From an uncultured Myxococcales bacterium (GTDB taxonomy: Bacteria; Myxococcota_A; UBA9042), in the NCBI GenBank assembly GCA_903883645.1, contig CAISBR010000206.1, positions 1 through 64,000 on the forward strand: a DNA stretch of 64,000 nucleotides, given 5' to 3'. The position numbers and the translations under genes were made by a program. This document shows positions 17,432 to 25,864 of this stretch, one piece after another (the stretch's first letter is position 1; each line of letters opens with the position of its first letter). The notes beneath the pieces are model-generated. The model ran no database searches. It was not told the origin of the DNA and was given only the letters and a program-made list of their open reading frames with translations.

Positions 17432-18037
17432 CTACGGAATCGTGGGCGTCGCGGCGTCGGGCGGGTCAAGATCGTCGGCGGGCTGCGACCGCGGCACTGG
17501 CGCACCAAGGGCATCCAAGATACGTATACTACTCAAGAATTCCATGTTCTGTTTCTCAAACTTGCGCATGTCGCCAAGCTGGCCCAGCACCACGGCACTG
17601 TAGAGCCCGTCTTCGGCCTCGGCGAGCACCATCCACAGCGAGGTGGGCGGCGTACCCTTCAGGTCGGTGGCGCGAACATGGCGCGCATCTAGGTCGCCGA
17701 GCTGCAGCGGTTCGTCGCGCTCAACGCCACCTTGGCCCGTCTTGCCGATCTCGGCCAACGCGGCATCCACCGCCGCCTGCAGCCCACGTTCGGGGCGCGC
17801 TTCGCGGTTGACTCGGTAAATGATCGCCCGCTCTTGCCCAAGCTGCTGCACCCAGGTCTGCACATCGAGCCGCTTGGCACCTTTGGGAGGGATCGCAGTT
17901 ACTTGATTTGTAAGACCAATCGGCACCGTCAGCCGCTGACCATCCGCCGTGGGCCGGTCGTCGAGCGTGTCCGCGCCCGAGCAGCCCAGTTGCAGAGCCA
18001 TCGCAAGTGCCACAAAAAGATGAAGAAGCCAACGCAT
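17432..18037 (-). CDS. Putative lipoprotein, 201 residues
   Basis: Begins MRWLLHLFVALAMALQLGC; the Cys at residue 19 is a likely lipidation site, although the residue at -3 (Gln) is not ideal for signal peptidase II. The mature part has a mixed sequence with QTWVQQLGQERAIIYRVNRE, a central Gly-rich stretch and a Pro-rich end. It may belong to the envelope proteins that carry one PsbP/DUF-like alpha/beta domain (SLWMVLAEAEDGLYSAVVLG), but I cannot assign a family. The frame stays open upstream to 18283 inside the reductase gene; that extension is out-of-frame noise, since the signal peptide starts at 18037. It begins 34 bases after the reductase stop. Confidence 0.7.
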   Translation of the reverse strand: MRWLLHLFVALAMALQLGCSGADTLDDRPTADGQRLTVPIGLTNQVTAIPPKGAKRLDVQTWVQQLGQERAIIYRVNREARPERGLQAAVDAALAEIGKTGQGGVERDEPLQLGDLDARHVRATDLKGTPPTSLWMVLAEAEDGLYSAVVLGQLGDMRKFEKQNMEFLSSIRILDALGAPVPRSQPADDLDPPDAATPTIP

Positions 18038-18071
18038 GCCCGGCAGTCTAGCAAGATCGCGCCCGTCGCCG

Positions 18072-19811
18072 CTAGGCGGCACACTCGCCCGCACTGGCCG
18101 CCTCGCCCAAAAACGGCGCGCTGGCACCCAGATCCCAAAAATCGAGCTCGGTCGCGCTAGTCTCGAGCTCGCGCAGGTCGGCCAGCAGGGGCTGCAGCAG
18201 CTCGATCGGTTGGCTGCGCAGCCAGTCGCCCGCCGTTTGCCCAGGCCGCGCCTGCTGATCGGCCAGCTGCAGCACCCGGTCAAGCGCCGTCAGCACCCGC
18301 TGCGCCGGCACGAGTCCGAGATCCGCGCCAAAAATCGCGCCGTTCAGACCCACTTGCCCACCAATCAGCATGCGGTAATGCGGCGCCGGCCGCCCAGCCA
18401 CCCGCCGCAGCGCCCCGTGGAAGCCCACCGTCGCCACATGGTGCTGGCCACAGGCGTTGTGGCAACCCGAGATCTTGATCGCGACATCGCCATCGGGCCG
18501 GTCTTCGACCAGCGCCGCCACCCGCTCGGCCAAGTTGCGCGAAAACGTGAGCGCTAGCGCACAGGTCGACGCCCCTGGGCAGCTGGTGATGTCGGCCGCC
18601 GTACCCGCGCCGTGCTTGGCCAGGCCCGCGGCTTGCAGCGCTAGATAAAGCTCGGGCAGCTGTGTCACCGGTACAGCACGCAACAGCGCGTTTTGCTGGG
18701 GTGTTAGCTGCAGCCAGCCCTGACCAAAACGCTCGGCCAAGTCGGCCAAGTGGCGCAACTCGTGGGGATGCAGTTCGCCACCTTGGTCCAGGCGAATCGT
18801 CACGAAGACCAAGCCGGGATGGCGGGTCGGCCGCACCGCCGCGCGCGCCCATTGCCCAAGCTCAGCGGGCAGTTGCAGGGCAGTCATGCTCCACGCCTTC
18901 GCCGGCGGATGCAGCTGCTCCGGGATCGCCAGAGTGGGCGGCGGGTCGAGCAGCACCTTGTCGAGATACTCTTGGTATTTTGCGGTAAAGGCCTCATCGC
19001 CCAGCTTGCGCAACACGTGTTTGATCCGCGCCTTGCTGCGCACCTTGCGGTTGCCGTGCTCTTGAAAGAAGTCGATCACCGCCAAGATCGGCGTCAAAAT
19101 CGTGTGTGCTGGCCAAGCTTTATGTAGCTCTAGCCCCGAGCGCGGCATCGCTGCCAGACCGCCACCCACCAGCACGCGAAACGCCGGCGCGCCCTGCTCG
19201 TCCAGACACGCGATGAGCCCCACGTCGTGGATCGCCGCCATCGCCCGGTCGGCCGGCGACGTCGACACCGCAATCTTGAACTTGCGCGGCATGGACAGGG
19301 CCCGCGGATTGCGCAGAAAAAAGCGAACAATCGCCTGCATATAGGGGGTCGTGTCGAATGGCTCGTCGGGCGCCAGCCCAGCCCACGGGTCCTGGGTAAT
19401 GTTGCGCACGGTGCTACCACAGGCTTCCGTAGTTGTTACACCGACTTCAGCGAGTCGCCGCAGCCACGGCTCGACCGCCTCCAGGCCAAAGTGGTGAATT
19501 TGGATGTTCTCGCGGGTGGTAATGTGCGCGAGTGGTAGCGGCGCGTCCGCAGTAAGGTCTGCAATAACGCGCAGTTGATCGGGCAATACGATACCGCCGG
19601 GCAGTTTTAGCCGCAGCATGTACGCGTCGGGCTGGCGCTGGCCGTACACGCCGCGGGTCAGGCGATAGGTACGGTAGGCATCGGGACTCAGCAGCCCGGC
19701 TTGGTAGTCCTGGGTCTTGAGCACAAACTCTTCGATATCACTCAGCTTAGCGTAACGATGATCGAGCTCAGCCGGGCTCAGCAGGTTTAGGTCGTCGTGG
19801 TCGAGGTCCAT
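18072..19811 (-). CDS. Ferredoxin-type nitrite/sulfite reductase
   Basis: A protein of 579 residues with two copies of the nitrite/sulfite reductase ferredoxin-like half-domain (HITTRENIQIHHF; FVTIRLDQGGELHP). Siroheme/4Fe-4S ligands are C411 and C417 (SCPGASTC) and C450 and C454 (SGCHNACGQH), in the right order and spacing. The enzyme makes a six-electron reduction of sulfite to sulfide or nitrite to ammonia in the cytoplasm. Sequence alone does not separate the two, so no symbol is given. The start at 19811 has an excellent GGAGA ribosome-binding site; the frame extends five codons further upstream. No CysJ-type flavoprotein is adjacent, so the electron donor is probably ferredoxin. The gene heads a leftward run with a lipoprotein and an OPA carrier. 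Confidence 0.9.
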   Translation of the reverse strand: MDLDHDDLNLLSPAELDHRYAKLSDIEEFVLKTQDYQAGLLSPDAYRTYRLTRGVYGQRQPDAYMLRLKLPGGIVLPDQLRVIADLTADAPLPLAHITTRENIQIHHFGLEAVEPWLRRLAEVGVTTTEACGSTVRNITQDPWAGLAPDEPFDTTPYMQAIVRFFLRNPRALSMPRKFKIAVSTSPADRAMAAIHDVGLIACLDEQGAPAFRVLVGGGLAAMPRSGLELHKAWPAHTILTPILAVIDFFQEHGNRKVRSKARIKHVLRKLGDEAFTAKYQEYLDKVLLDPPPTLAIPEQLHPPAKAWSMTALQLPAELGQWARAAVRPTRHPGLVFVTIRLDQGGELHPHELRHLADLAERFGQGWLQLTPQQNALLRAVPVTQLPELYLALQAAGLAKHGAGTAADITSCPGASTCALALTFSRNLAERVAALVEDRPDGDVAIKISGCHNACGQHHVATVGFHGALRRVAGRPAPHYRMLIGGQVGLNGAIFGADLGLVPAQRVLTALDRVLQLADQQARPGQTAGDWLRSQPIELLQPLLADLRELETSATELDFWDLGASAPFLGEAASAGECAA

Positions 19812-19988
19812 GGTTCTCCAAGACAAGTGCTGGCGCCATTCCGGCCAGGCGCCGTCAATCTATACAAAGTCGATAGAGATGCCCAGCCTACTGAACTATC
19901 CTAGCAAAGCTACAGCGATTTCATTGACAATAGCCTTTCCTGTCCCGTCTTGCCGAGTTGGTGTAGACTGCGCGCGGCGCCGCAAAGC

Positions 19989-20255
19989 ATGGCGCTGAGC
20001 ACGGCGACCATGCAACAGCTAGTAGGACAGAAGGTCTGGGTGATCCAGTTCGACGACGACGACAGCAGCGTCATCGGCATCGTCACCGGGGTCGAAAACA
20101 ACTTCATCGCCCTGCGCAACGAGCGCGACTCTGGCCCCACGCTTTACGTCAACCTCGCCAATGTCAAAGAAATCGAGGTCTACAAACCCGAGGGCGAGGG
20201 CGAACTGCGCATCTTGCGCTTCCCCGATCCCAGCGACCGTAACCCAACGGATTGA
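19989..20255 (+). CDS. Small conserved beta-rich protein (Sm-like fold possible)
   Basis: A protein of 88 residues (81 if the ATG at 20010 is used). The core alternates hydrophobic and charged residues: VGQKVWVIQFDDDDSSVIGIV, NNFIALRNE, TLYVNLANVKEIEVYK. This is the pattern of a small five-stranded barrel of the Sm/PilZ-like size class, but no family is certain. A TTGACA element lies at 19924-19929 without a convincing -10 box. The TGA stop is seven bases before the NamZ start, so the two are probably co-transcribed. It is divergent from the reductase gene. Confidence 0.7.
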   Translation: MALSTATMQQLVGQKVWVIQFDDDDSSVIGIVTGVENNFIALRNERDSGPTLYVNLANVKEIEVYKPEGEGELRILRFPDPSDRNPTD

Positions 20256-20262
20256 GGTCAAA

Positions 20263-21489
20263 ATGCTGCGCACCGGTGCGGAAGTAGCCGCGGATCAAGG
20301 CTTTGCCCAGCTGCAGGGACGGCGGGTCGGCGTAGTGTGCAACCCCGCGTCGCTACTGCGAACTTCGCAGCCACCGTGGCGTCGCCAGCACCTCATCGAT
20401 CGCCTGCTGCAGAGCGGCGTGCAGATCGTGCGGCTGTTTGGGCCAGAGCACGGCTTGTGGTCGACCGCGCAGGATCTGATCGGCGTCGATGATGGCCAAG
20501 ATCCCGTGTTCGAGCGCGAGGTTACCACCCTGTACGGCCGCAGTCTCGACACGCTGACGCTGCAGCCCCAGGCGCTGGCCGGCCTCGACGTGCTCGTGTT
20601 CGACGTGCAAGATGTAGGCAGCCGTTATTACACGTATTTTGCAACGCTGTGCATGGCTCTGAGCTCCTGCGCCCAGGCCGGCGTGGCCGTGGTGGTCTTC
20701 GATCGCCCCAACCCAATCGGCGGCTGCAGCATCGAGGGCGGTTATCTACCCGAAGCCTATCGCTCTTTTGTCGGCTGGCTCGACTTGCCGCAGCGCCATG
20801 CGCTCACCATCGGCGAGATTGCGCGGCTGTACGTGGCCGAAGCTGGGCTGCAAGTCGAGCTGCAGGTCGTGGCGTGCGACGGCTGGCAGGCTGATAAGTA
20901 CTTGGATGAGCAGGATTTTGGCCCCTCAGGCTCGTGCTGGTACGCGCCCAGCCCCAACATGCCCACTGTGCAAACGGCGGTGGTGTACCCGGGCGGCTGC
21001 CTCATCGAGGGTACGCGACTGAGCGAAGGCCGCGGTACAACAAGGCCTTTTGAGCTGGTCGGTGCGCCCTGGCTGCACGCCCGCCGCTATGCCGAGGCCA
21101 TCGAAGCGCTTGAAGTGCCCGGGCTTGTGGTGCGGCCGATGCTGTTCGAGCCCACCTTCCAAAAGTTCGTGGGCCAAGTGTGCGGCGGCGTGGCGGTCGA
21201 GGTCAGCGATCGCCAGCAGTTTCAAGCCGTTCGTGCCGGTCTGGCGCTGATTGCCGCGGCGATTCAGCTCGGCAGGTCGCATTTTGCCTGGCGCACTGAA
21301 GTGTATGAATTTGTAGCTGATCGTCTCGCGATCGACCTGCTGATGGGCGGTCCGCAGGCGCGCCTCGCTCTTGAAGCGGGGGCGCCACTCGATCAGATAT
21401 GCGCCGATTTCCCCCAGGCAGAACAAGCCTTTGCCCGGCGGGCGCTCCCGCACCTGCTCTACCGCCGGCCCCACGGCCTGCTGGCCTAA
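20263..21489 (+). CDS. namZ: DUF1343 family protein, NamZ-type exo-beta-N-acetylmuramidase
   Basis: A protein of 408 residues matching the DUF1343 family. Motifs are GVVCNPASLL, LFGPEHGLWS, LVFDVQDVGSRYYTYF, VVFDRPNPIGG, YAPSPNMPT and the end of the glycosidase region LIEGTRLSEGRGTTRPFE. The Bacillus subtilis member NamZ removes terminal N-acetylmuramic acid from peptidoglycan fragments. The ATG at 20263 has GAGG before it. The longer frame from 20161 overlaps the previous gene and is not used. No signal peptide is visible, so this copy would act in the cytoplasm, probably in muropeptide recycling, unlike secreted homologues. It ends three bases before nadD. Confidence 0.85.
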   Translation: MLRTGAEVAADQGFAQLQGRRVGVVCNPASLLRTSQPPWRRQHLIDRLLQSGVQIVRLFGPEHGLWSTAQDLIGVDDGQDPVFEREVTTLYGRSLDTLTLQPQALAGLDVLVFDVQDVGSRYYTYFATLCMALSSCAQAGVAVVVFDRPNPIGGCSIEGGYLPEAYRSFVGWLDLPQRHALTIGEIARLYVAEAGLQVELQVVACDGWQADKYLDEQDFGPSGSCWYAPSPNMPTVQTAVVYPGGCLIEGTRLSEGRGTTRPFELVGAPWLHARRYAEAIEALEVPGLVVRPMLFEPTFQKFVGQVCGGVAVEVSDRQQFQAVRAGLALIAAAIQLGRSHFAWRTEVYEFVADRLAIDLLMGGPQARLALEAGAPLDQICADFPQAEQAFARRALPHLLYRRPHGLLA

Positions 21490-21492
21490 GCC

Positions 21493-22071
21493 ATGTCAAC
21501 GATTGCGCTGTTCGGTGGCACGTTCGACCCGCCCCATGCCGCACATCTGCTTGTGGCGACGTATGTTTTGGCGACGGCGCCCGTGGATGCGCTGTGGGTG
21601 CTGCCGGTAGCCCATCACCCGCTGGGCAAGCAACCGGGCGCCGATTTTGCCACCCGCCTCGAGCTGTGTCGCCTAGCTTTTGCCCTTCTAGGTAAGTGGG
21701 TTACCGTGCGTGGCGACGAGGCCGATAGTAGTGGCCGCACGCTCGACTTGCTCGAGTTGCTGCACCAGCGCCACCCCGAGCACCAGTTTCGCCTGATCAT
21801 CGGCAGCGACATTCTGGCCGAGCGCGAGCGCTGGCACCGTTTTGAGTCGGTGACCGCGCTGGCACCGCCGATTGTGCTGCAGCGAAGCGGTTTTAGCGTA
21901 CCTGTCGAGTTTGCCGATCAGACGCTGCCGGTGCCCCTGCCCGAGCTGGCGTCGACCGAAATACGCGCCCGGCTCGAGCGCGGCGAGTCGGTCGAGGGCT
22001 GGCTGCCGCGCGCGGTGACCGCTGCAATTGTCGCCCGTGGGCTGTACCGCAACGCCTCGCAACATGGCTAA
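21493..22071 (+). CDS. nadD: Nicotinate-nucleotide adenylyltransferase
   Basis: A protein of 192 residues of the nucleotidyltransferase fold. ALFGGTFDPPHAAH (residues 5-18) contains the ATP-binding HxGH-type motif, here as HAAH. LPVAHHPLGKQ, RLIIGSDILAE and the second ATP motif STEIRARLERGE follow. It adenylylates nicotinate mononucleotide to deamido-NAD in the last steps of NAD synthesis. It starts three bases after the muramidase gene and overlaps the next gene by eight bases, so all are likely read from one transcript. The replacement of the Gly of HxGH by Ala is a variation worth noting. Confidence 0.9.
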   Translation: MSTIALFGGTFDPPHAAHLLVATYVLATAPVDALWVLPVAHHPLGKQPGADFATRLELCRLAFALLGKWVTVRGDEADSSGRTLDLLELLHQRHPEHQFRLIIGSDILAERERWHRFESVTALAPPIVLQRSGFSVPVEFADQTLPVPLPELASTEIRARLERGESVEGWLPRAVTAAIVARGLYRNASQHG

Positions 22072-22957
22072 CTTACTAAACATTCTAGTAGTTGGCGGTG
22101 GTCGCTTGGGTGCCACGCTGGCCCGCGATCTGGCGCAAACGGGTCAGCAGCTGACGGTGGTGGTACGCCAGCCCCAGCGCGCCCTGGCCGTTTCTAACTG
22201 GCTGAAGTCGCACCATTTAGCTGCAAACCTGATCGCTGACCTGCCCACCGGCACGTTCGACGTCGTGCTCGCCGCCGTACCCGACGCGCAGCTGGTGCCC
22301 CTGGCCCAACAACTGGCCAAGCGACCGGCTCTTTCGCCGATTTACCTGCATTTATCGGGTGTTGCTCCAGCTCGCCAGCTTGCCCACCCAAGCCACGCCG
22401 CCGTCGCGTGTGGTTCGCTGCATCCCTTGGCCGCTGTGGCCGATCCGCTGAATTTGCGCGACCCCACTTCGCCCCTGCCCGGCGCGCTGATGGCGGTGGG
22501 GGGCGATGCCCCGGCGCTGGCGATGGCCACGCAACTGAGTCTACTTCTTGGTGGTTTACCGCAAGTCGTCGCCGACGCACAGCGCCCCGCCTACCACGCC
22601 GCCGCGGCCTTGATCGCCAACGACTGGGTGGCGCTCGCCTTAGCCGCCGAAGAAACGGTCCAGGCGGCGGGCCTGACGCATCCCGGCTTTCGTGCAGGGC
22701 TTTTGCACCTCGCTAAGACTGCATTGGCGGCGCTCCAGCGAGTGCCCGCAGACACCACCCTGCTGGTCGGTCTGACCGGCGCAGTGTCCCGCGGCGACGC
22801 TGAGACATTAACGAAGCATTTCAAGGCATTACAACCAGACACGGCCGCGCTGCACCGCCAGGCCTCGCAGCTACTGGCCGAGCGCAGTGCCCAGCTCCAT
22901 CGGCTAAGCCCCGAACAATTACAGAAGATTACTGAAGTCTTGCGCTCAATCGGGTAG
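22064..22957 (+). CDS. DUF2520/Rossmann-like oxidoreductase-type protein
   Basis: A protein of 297 residues. The N-terminus ILVVGGGRLGATLARDLAQ is a Rossmann dinucleotide-binding motif. VVLAAVPDAQLVPLAQQL and VACGSLHPLAAV follow, and a C-terminal helical domain includes YHAAAALIANDWVALALAAE. This two-domain layout is that of DUF2520 proteins, which resemble pyrroline-5-carboxylate reductase and F420-dependent NADP oxidoreductases. The substrate is unknown. The ATG at 22064 overlaps the nadD stop by eight bases. Its 3-prime end overlaps the convergent sigma-54 regulator gene by 12 bases. Confidence 0.82.
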   Translation: MANLLNILVVGGGRLGATLARDLAQTGQQLTVVVRQPQRALAVSNWLKSHHLAANLIADLPTGTFDVVLAAVPDAQLVPLAQQLAKRPALSPIYLHLSGVAPARQLAHPSHAAVACGSLHPLAAVADPLNLRDPTSPLPGALMAVGGDAPALAMATQLSLLLGGLPQVVADAQRPAYHAAAALIANDWVALALAAEETVQAAGLTHPGFRAGLLHLAKTALAALQRVPADTTLLVGLTGAVSRGDAETLTKHFKALQPDTAALHRQASQLLAERSAQLHRLSPEQLQKITEVLRSIG

Positions 22958-24502
22958 CGGCATGCGCCGATACAGGGTGGCCCGGCTAATCCCCATGCGC
23001 TTGGCCGTAAGCAGCATATTATTATCCAAGCGCTTGAGCCCCAGGCGAATTCCCGCCGCCTCTAGGTCGCGCGCCAGGGGCAGCACCGCGTCATCCGGAA
23101 AAGCCAACTCCAGCGCCGCGTCGAGCCGCTCATCGACCGAACTCGAATAGAGACCCACAGGTAGCGGCACTTGCCCTTCGGCCACCCCTGCGCGCACCGC
23201 CCGCATGGCCCGCGGCGTCGCCTCGCTCATCACCTCGGCCGGCCGCGCCGCCTGCCACTCTTGCACAAACGACTCGGGCAGGTCGCGCAGCGAAATCTCT
23301 TGCGTAGTGCACACCACCGTCGCCCGGCTGACCACATTTTGCAGCTGCCGCACATTGCCCGGCCAGGTATACTGCTGAAAAAGCCGCATGACTTCAGGCG
23401 AAACGCCCACGATCACCTTGTTCTCTTCGCGCGCCGCCGCCCGTACAAAGTGGTCGGTCAGCAGCGGGATGTCGTCGGCCCGCGTCGACAGCGGCGGCAA
23501 CTGCACACTGAACACCGCGATGCGGTAGTACAAGTCTTCGCGAAAGCTGCCCTGCTTGACCATGCCCAACAGGTCGCGGTTGGTGGCACACACAATGCGC
23601 GCGTCGGCTTGCACCTCGTGGTTGCCACCCAGGCGCTCAAACCGCCCATCCTGCAGCACCCGCAGCAACTTCGCCTGCAAAGACAACGACATCTCGCCGA
23701 TTTCGTCTAAGAAAAGCGTGCCGCTGTGCGCCGCCTCAAACTTGCCCAGCTTGCGCTGCACCGCCCCGGTAAACGCGCCGCGCTCGTAGCCAAACAGTTC
23801 AGACTCTAGCAAAGTATCGGGGATACCAGCGCAATTGACCGCCACAAACGGCTGCGACGCCCGCGGCCCCACCTCGTGGATACTGCGCGCCACCACCTCT
23901 TTACCGGTACCCGACGGCCCCGTGATCAGCACATTGACACGCGACGGCGCCAGCTTGTCGATGGCGGCCTTGACCTCGTCCATCGCCCGCGACTGCCCAA
24001 TAATCCGCGAAAATCGATCGCGCTGCCGCAGCGACGAGGCCAATTCTGCAACCTGTTCAGCTTGTTCGAGCGAATCGAACGCGTTGCGCACCGTCACTTG
24101 CACCCGTTGCATCACGTCGGGCGACTTGGTAATAAAGTCGAACGCGCCGGCCTGAGTGGCACTGATCACCACGTCCAGGTCGTCCATCGCCGTCATGATC
24201 ACGAGCTTGGCCTGCGGAGCCAGCGCGCGGATCTTGTGAAACAGCGAGAGATCATTGCTATCGGGCAGACTCAGGTCGAGTAGCGCCACCGCCGGGGCTT
24301 CGCTGCGCACCTGCTGCTCGGCCTGCCACGCAGTGGGCACCGCCACCACCCGATACCCGACCTTACTCAACTCGCGATGGATGCGCGCCGAAGTAGCCGG
24401 GTCGTCCTCGACGATCAGCACACAGTCGGTCTCGCGGCGTGGCAACTGGCCTTGGGGAGGAGGCAATAGCGTTCCTAATGCAAGCAAAAATGCGGCGTTC
24501 AA
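22946..24502 (-). CDS. Sigma-54-dependent response regulator, NtrC family
   Basis: A protein of 518 residues with three domains. An N-terminal receiver has VEDD (31-34), phospho-acceptor D76 in LLDLSLPD and conserved K126. An AAA+ ATPase follows with Walker A GPSGTGKE (about 195-202), the sigma-54 contact loop GAFTGA (242-247), a Walker B-type GTLFLDEIGE and the WPGNVRQLQN arm. The C-terminus is a Fis-type helix-turn-helix, LTAKRMGISRATLYRRM. Phosphorylation should trigger open-complex formation at sigma-54 promoters. The start is a TTG at 24502; another TTG at 24466 with AGGA upstream is possible. No histidine kinase is adjacent, so the partner is unknown. It is convergent with the DUF2520 gene. 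Confidence 0.93.
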   Translation of the reverse strand: MNAAFLLALGTLLPPPQGQLPRRETDCVLIVEDDPATSARIHRELSKVGYRVVAVPTAWQAEQQVRSEAPAVALLDLSLPDSNDLSLFHKIRALAPQAKLVIMTAMDDLDVVISATQAGAFDFITKSPDVMQRVQVTVRNAFDSLEQAEQVAELASSLRQRDRFSRIIGQSRAMDEVKAAIDKLAPSRVNVLITGPSGTGKEVVARSIHEVGPRASQPFVAVNCAGIPDTLLESELFGYERGAFTGAVQRKLGKFEAAHSGTLFLDEIGEMSLSLQAKLLRVLQDGRFERLGGNHEVQADARIVCATNRDLLGMVKQGSFREDLYYRIAVFSVQLPPLSTRADDIPLLTDHFVRAAAREENKVIVGVSPEVMRLFQQYTWPGNVRQLQNVVSRATVVCTTQEISLRDLPESFVQEWQAARPAEVMSEATPRAMRAVRAGVAEGQVPLPVGLYSSSVDERLDAALELAFPDDAVLPLARDLEAAGIRLGLKRLDNNMLLTAKRMGISRATLYRRMPLPD

Positions 24503-24718
24503 TCACACGCGTCGTGTACCCAAAGCAACCCCGCCAGGGGGTCGGATATGCCGGGTATCCGGCGTTTGTTTCAACTTGAGACAGATGCTAGCGGGTCGCT
24601 CGGCAACTTGCAACTGCCGCCACCGCAGCGGGGTGCCAGCCTTTTTCGGCACAACCCCTGCCGCCTGCCCTAAACCCCGCTTACACTGCGCCTGCGGCTG
24701 CCACCGCCGCCCGGACTT

Positions 24719-25864
24719 GTGATGATGCCTGTTGAGCCTCTTACCACTGCTGAGATCGTGCCCAGTATCGATGTGCTGTCGCTGCCCCGGCCGCGCCTCA
24801 TCGCTTGGTTTGCCGAGCTGGGCCAGCCCAAGTTTCGCGCCGAGCAACTGTTTCGTTGGCTGCACTCCCGCCTTGAGCGCGACTATGCCGCGATGAGCGA
24901 CCTGCCCGCGGCGCTGCGCCAGCACCTGCAAAATGTGGCGCCGCTGGCCTCGCTAGATATTGAAACAGCTCGGCAATCCGCGATCGACGGCTCGACCAAG
25001 CTGGTGCTGACGACGCGGCACGGTGCGCCCATCGAGACGGTGATCATGCCCATGGACGCGGCCGACGGTACGCCGGGGTCGGTCACGCAGTGCCTGTCGT
25101 CGCAAGTGGGCTGCAAGATGGGCTGCGACTTTTGCGCCACGGCGCGGCTACCGGTGCGAGCCAACCTCAGCGCTGGCGAAATTGTGGAGCAAGTGGCCAT
25201 CGCTTGCCGGCGTGGTTATGCAGAGGGGCGTGGGCGCGGCGGCGTGGCGGGTGGCCAGGATGGTCCGCTGTCGGCCCGGCCGCACAACCTGGTGTTCATG
25301 GGCATGGGCGAGCCGCTCGACAACTTTGCGGCCCTCCTCGATGCCCTAGATATTCTAATGGATCCAAAATGTTACGACTTCTCGCCCCGGAGAATTACCG
25401 TGTCGACCTCGGGCCTGGCCAAGTTTGTGCCCAAGCTGGTGGCCGCGCAGCCCGATGTGCATCTGGCCTGGTCGCTGACGGCCACGACCGATGCGGTGCG
25501 CGATCGCCTGATGCCGGTGAACAAGGGCGTGCCGATTGACACCATGGTGCAGGTCCTTAGGGCCCTGCCGCCGCGACCGCATCGCAAAATCACCTTTGAA
25601 TATGCCCTTCTCCGCGACGTCAACGACTCGCTGGGCGATGCCCGCCGCCTGGGCCAGATGGCGCAGCTGGTGGGGGCGCACATCAACGCGATTCCGTTTA
25701 ATGCCTGGCCGGGGGCGAGTTACACGCGGCCGGTGCGGCTGGTGATCGAACGTTTTGTCGACGAAGTGCGGTCGACGGGGGCGTCGATCAGCCTGCGCGA
25801 GTCGAAGGGCCAAGACATCGGCGCGGCCTGTGGTCAGCTGGCTGGCGAAAAGACGTTAGGTTAG
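24719..25864 (+). CDS. rlmN: 23S rRNA (adenine-C2)-methyltransferase RlmN
   Basis: A radical-SAM enzyme of 381 residues that methylates A2503 of 23S rRNA and, in related bacteria, A37 of some tRNAs. The 4Fe-4S cluster cysteines are C132, C136 and C139 in GCKMGCDFCATA. The upstream catalytic Cys is in QCLSSQVGC (C125) and the C-terminal partner Cys is in GAACGQLAGE. SAM-region motifs VFMGMGEPLDN and TVSTSGLAKF are intact. A Gly/Arg-rich insertion lies before the MGEP motif. The start is uncertain among GTG 24719, ATG 24722 and ATG 24725. The stop overlaps the convergent Cys-rich gene by four bases. Confidence 0.93.
   Translation: MMMPVEPLTTAEIVPSIDVLSLPRPRLIAWFAELGQPKFRAEQLFRWLHSRLERDYAAMSDLPAALRQHLQNVAPLASLDIETARQSAIDGSTKLVLTTRHGAPIETVIMPMDAADGTPGSVTQCLSSQVGCKMGCDFCATARLPVRANLSAGEIVEQVAIACRRGYAEGRGRGGVAGGQDGPLSARPHNLVFMGMGEPLDNFAALLDALDILMDPKCYDFSPRRITVSTSGLAKFVPKLVAAQPDVHLAWSLTATTDAVRDRLMPVNKGVPIDTMVQVLRALPPRPHRKITFEYALLRDVNDSLGDARRLGQMAQLVGAHINAIPFNAWPGASYTRPVRLVIERFVDEVRSTGASISLRESKGQDIGAACGQLAGEKTLG

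Noticed and set aside
18038..18283. Upstream extension of the lipoprotein gene into the reductase gene
   Set aside because: It is Cys/Ser/Arg-rich out-of-frame sequence; the signal peptide starts cleanly at 18037.
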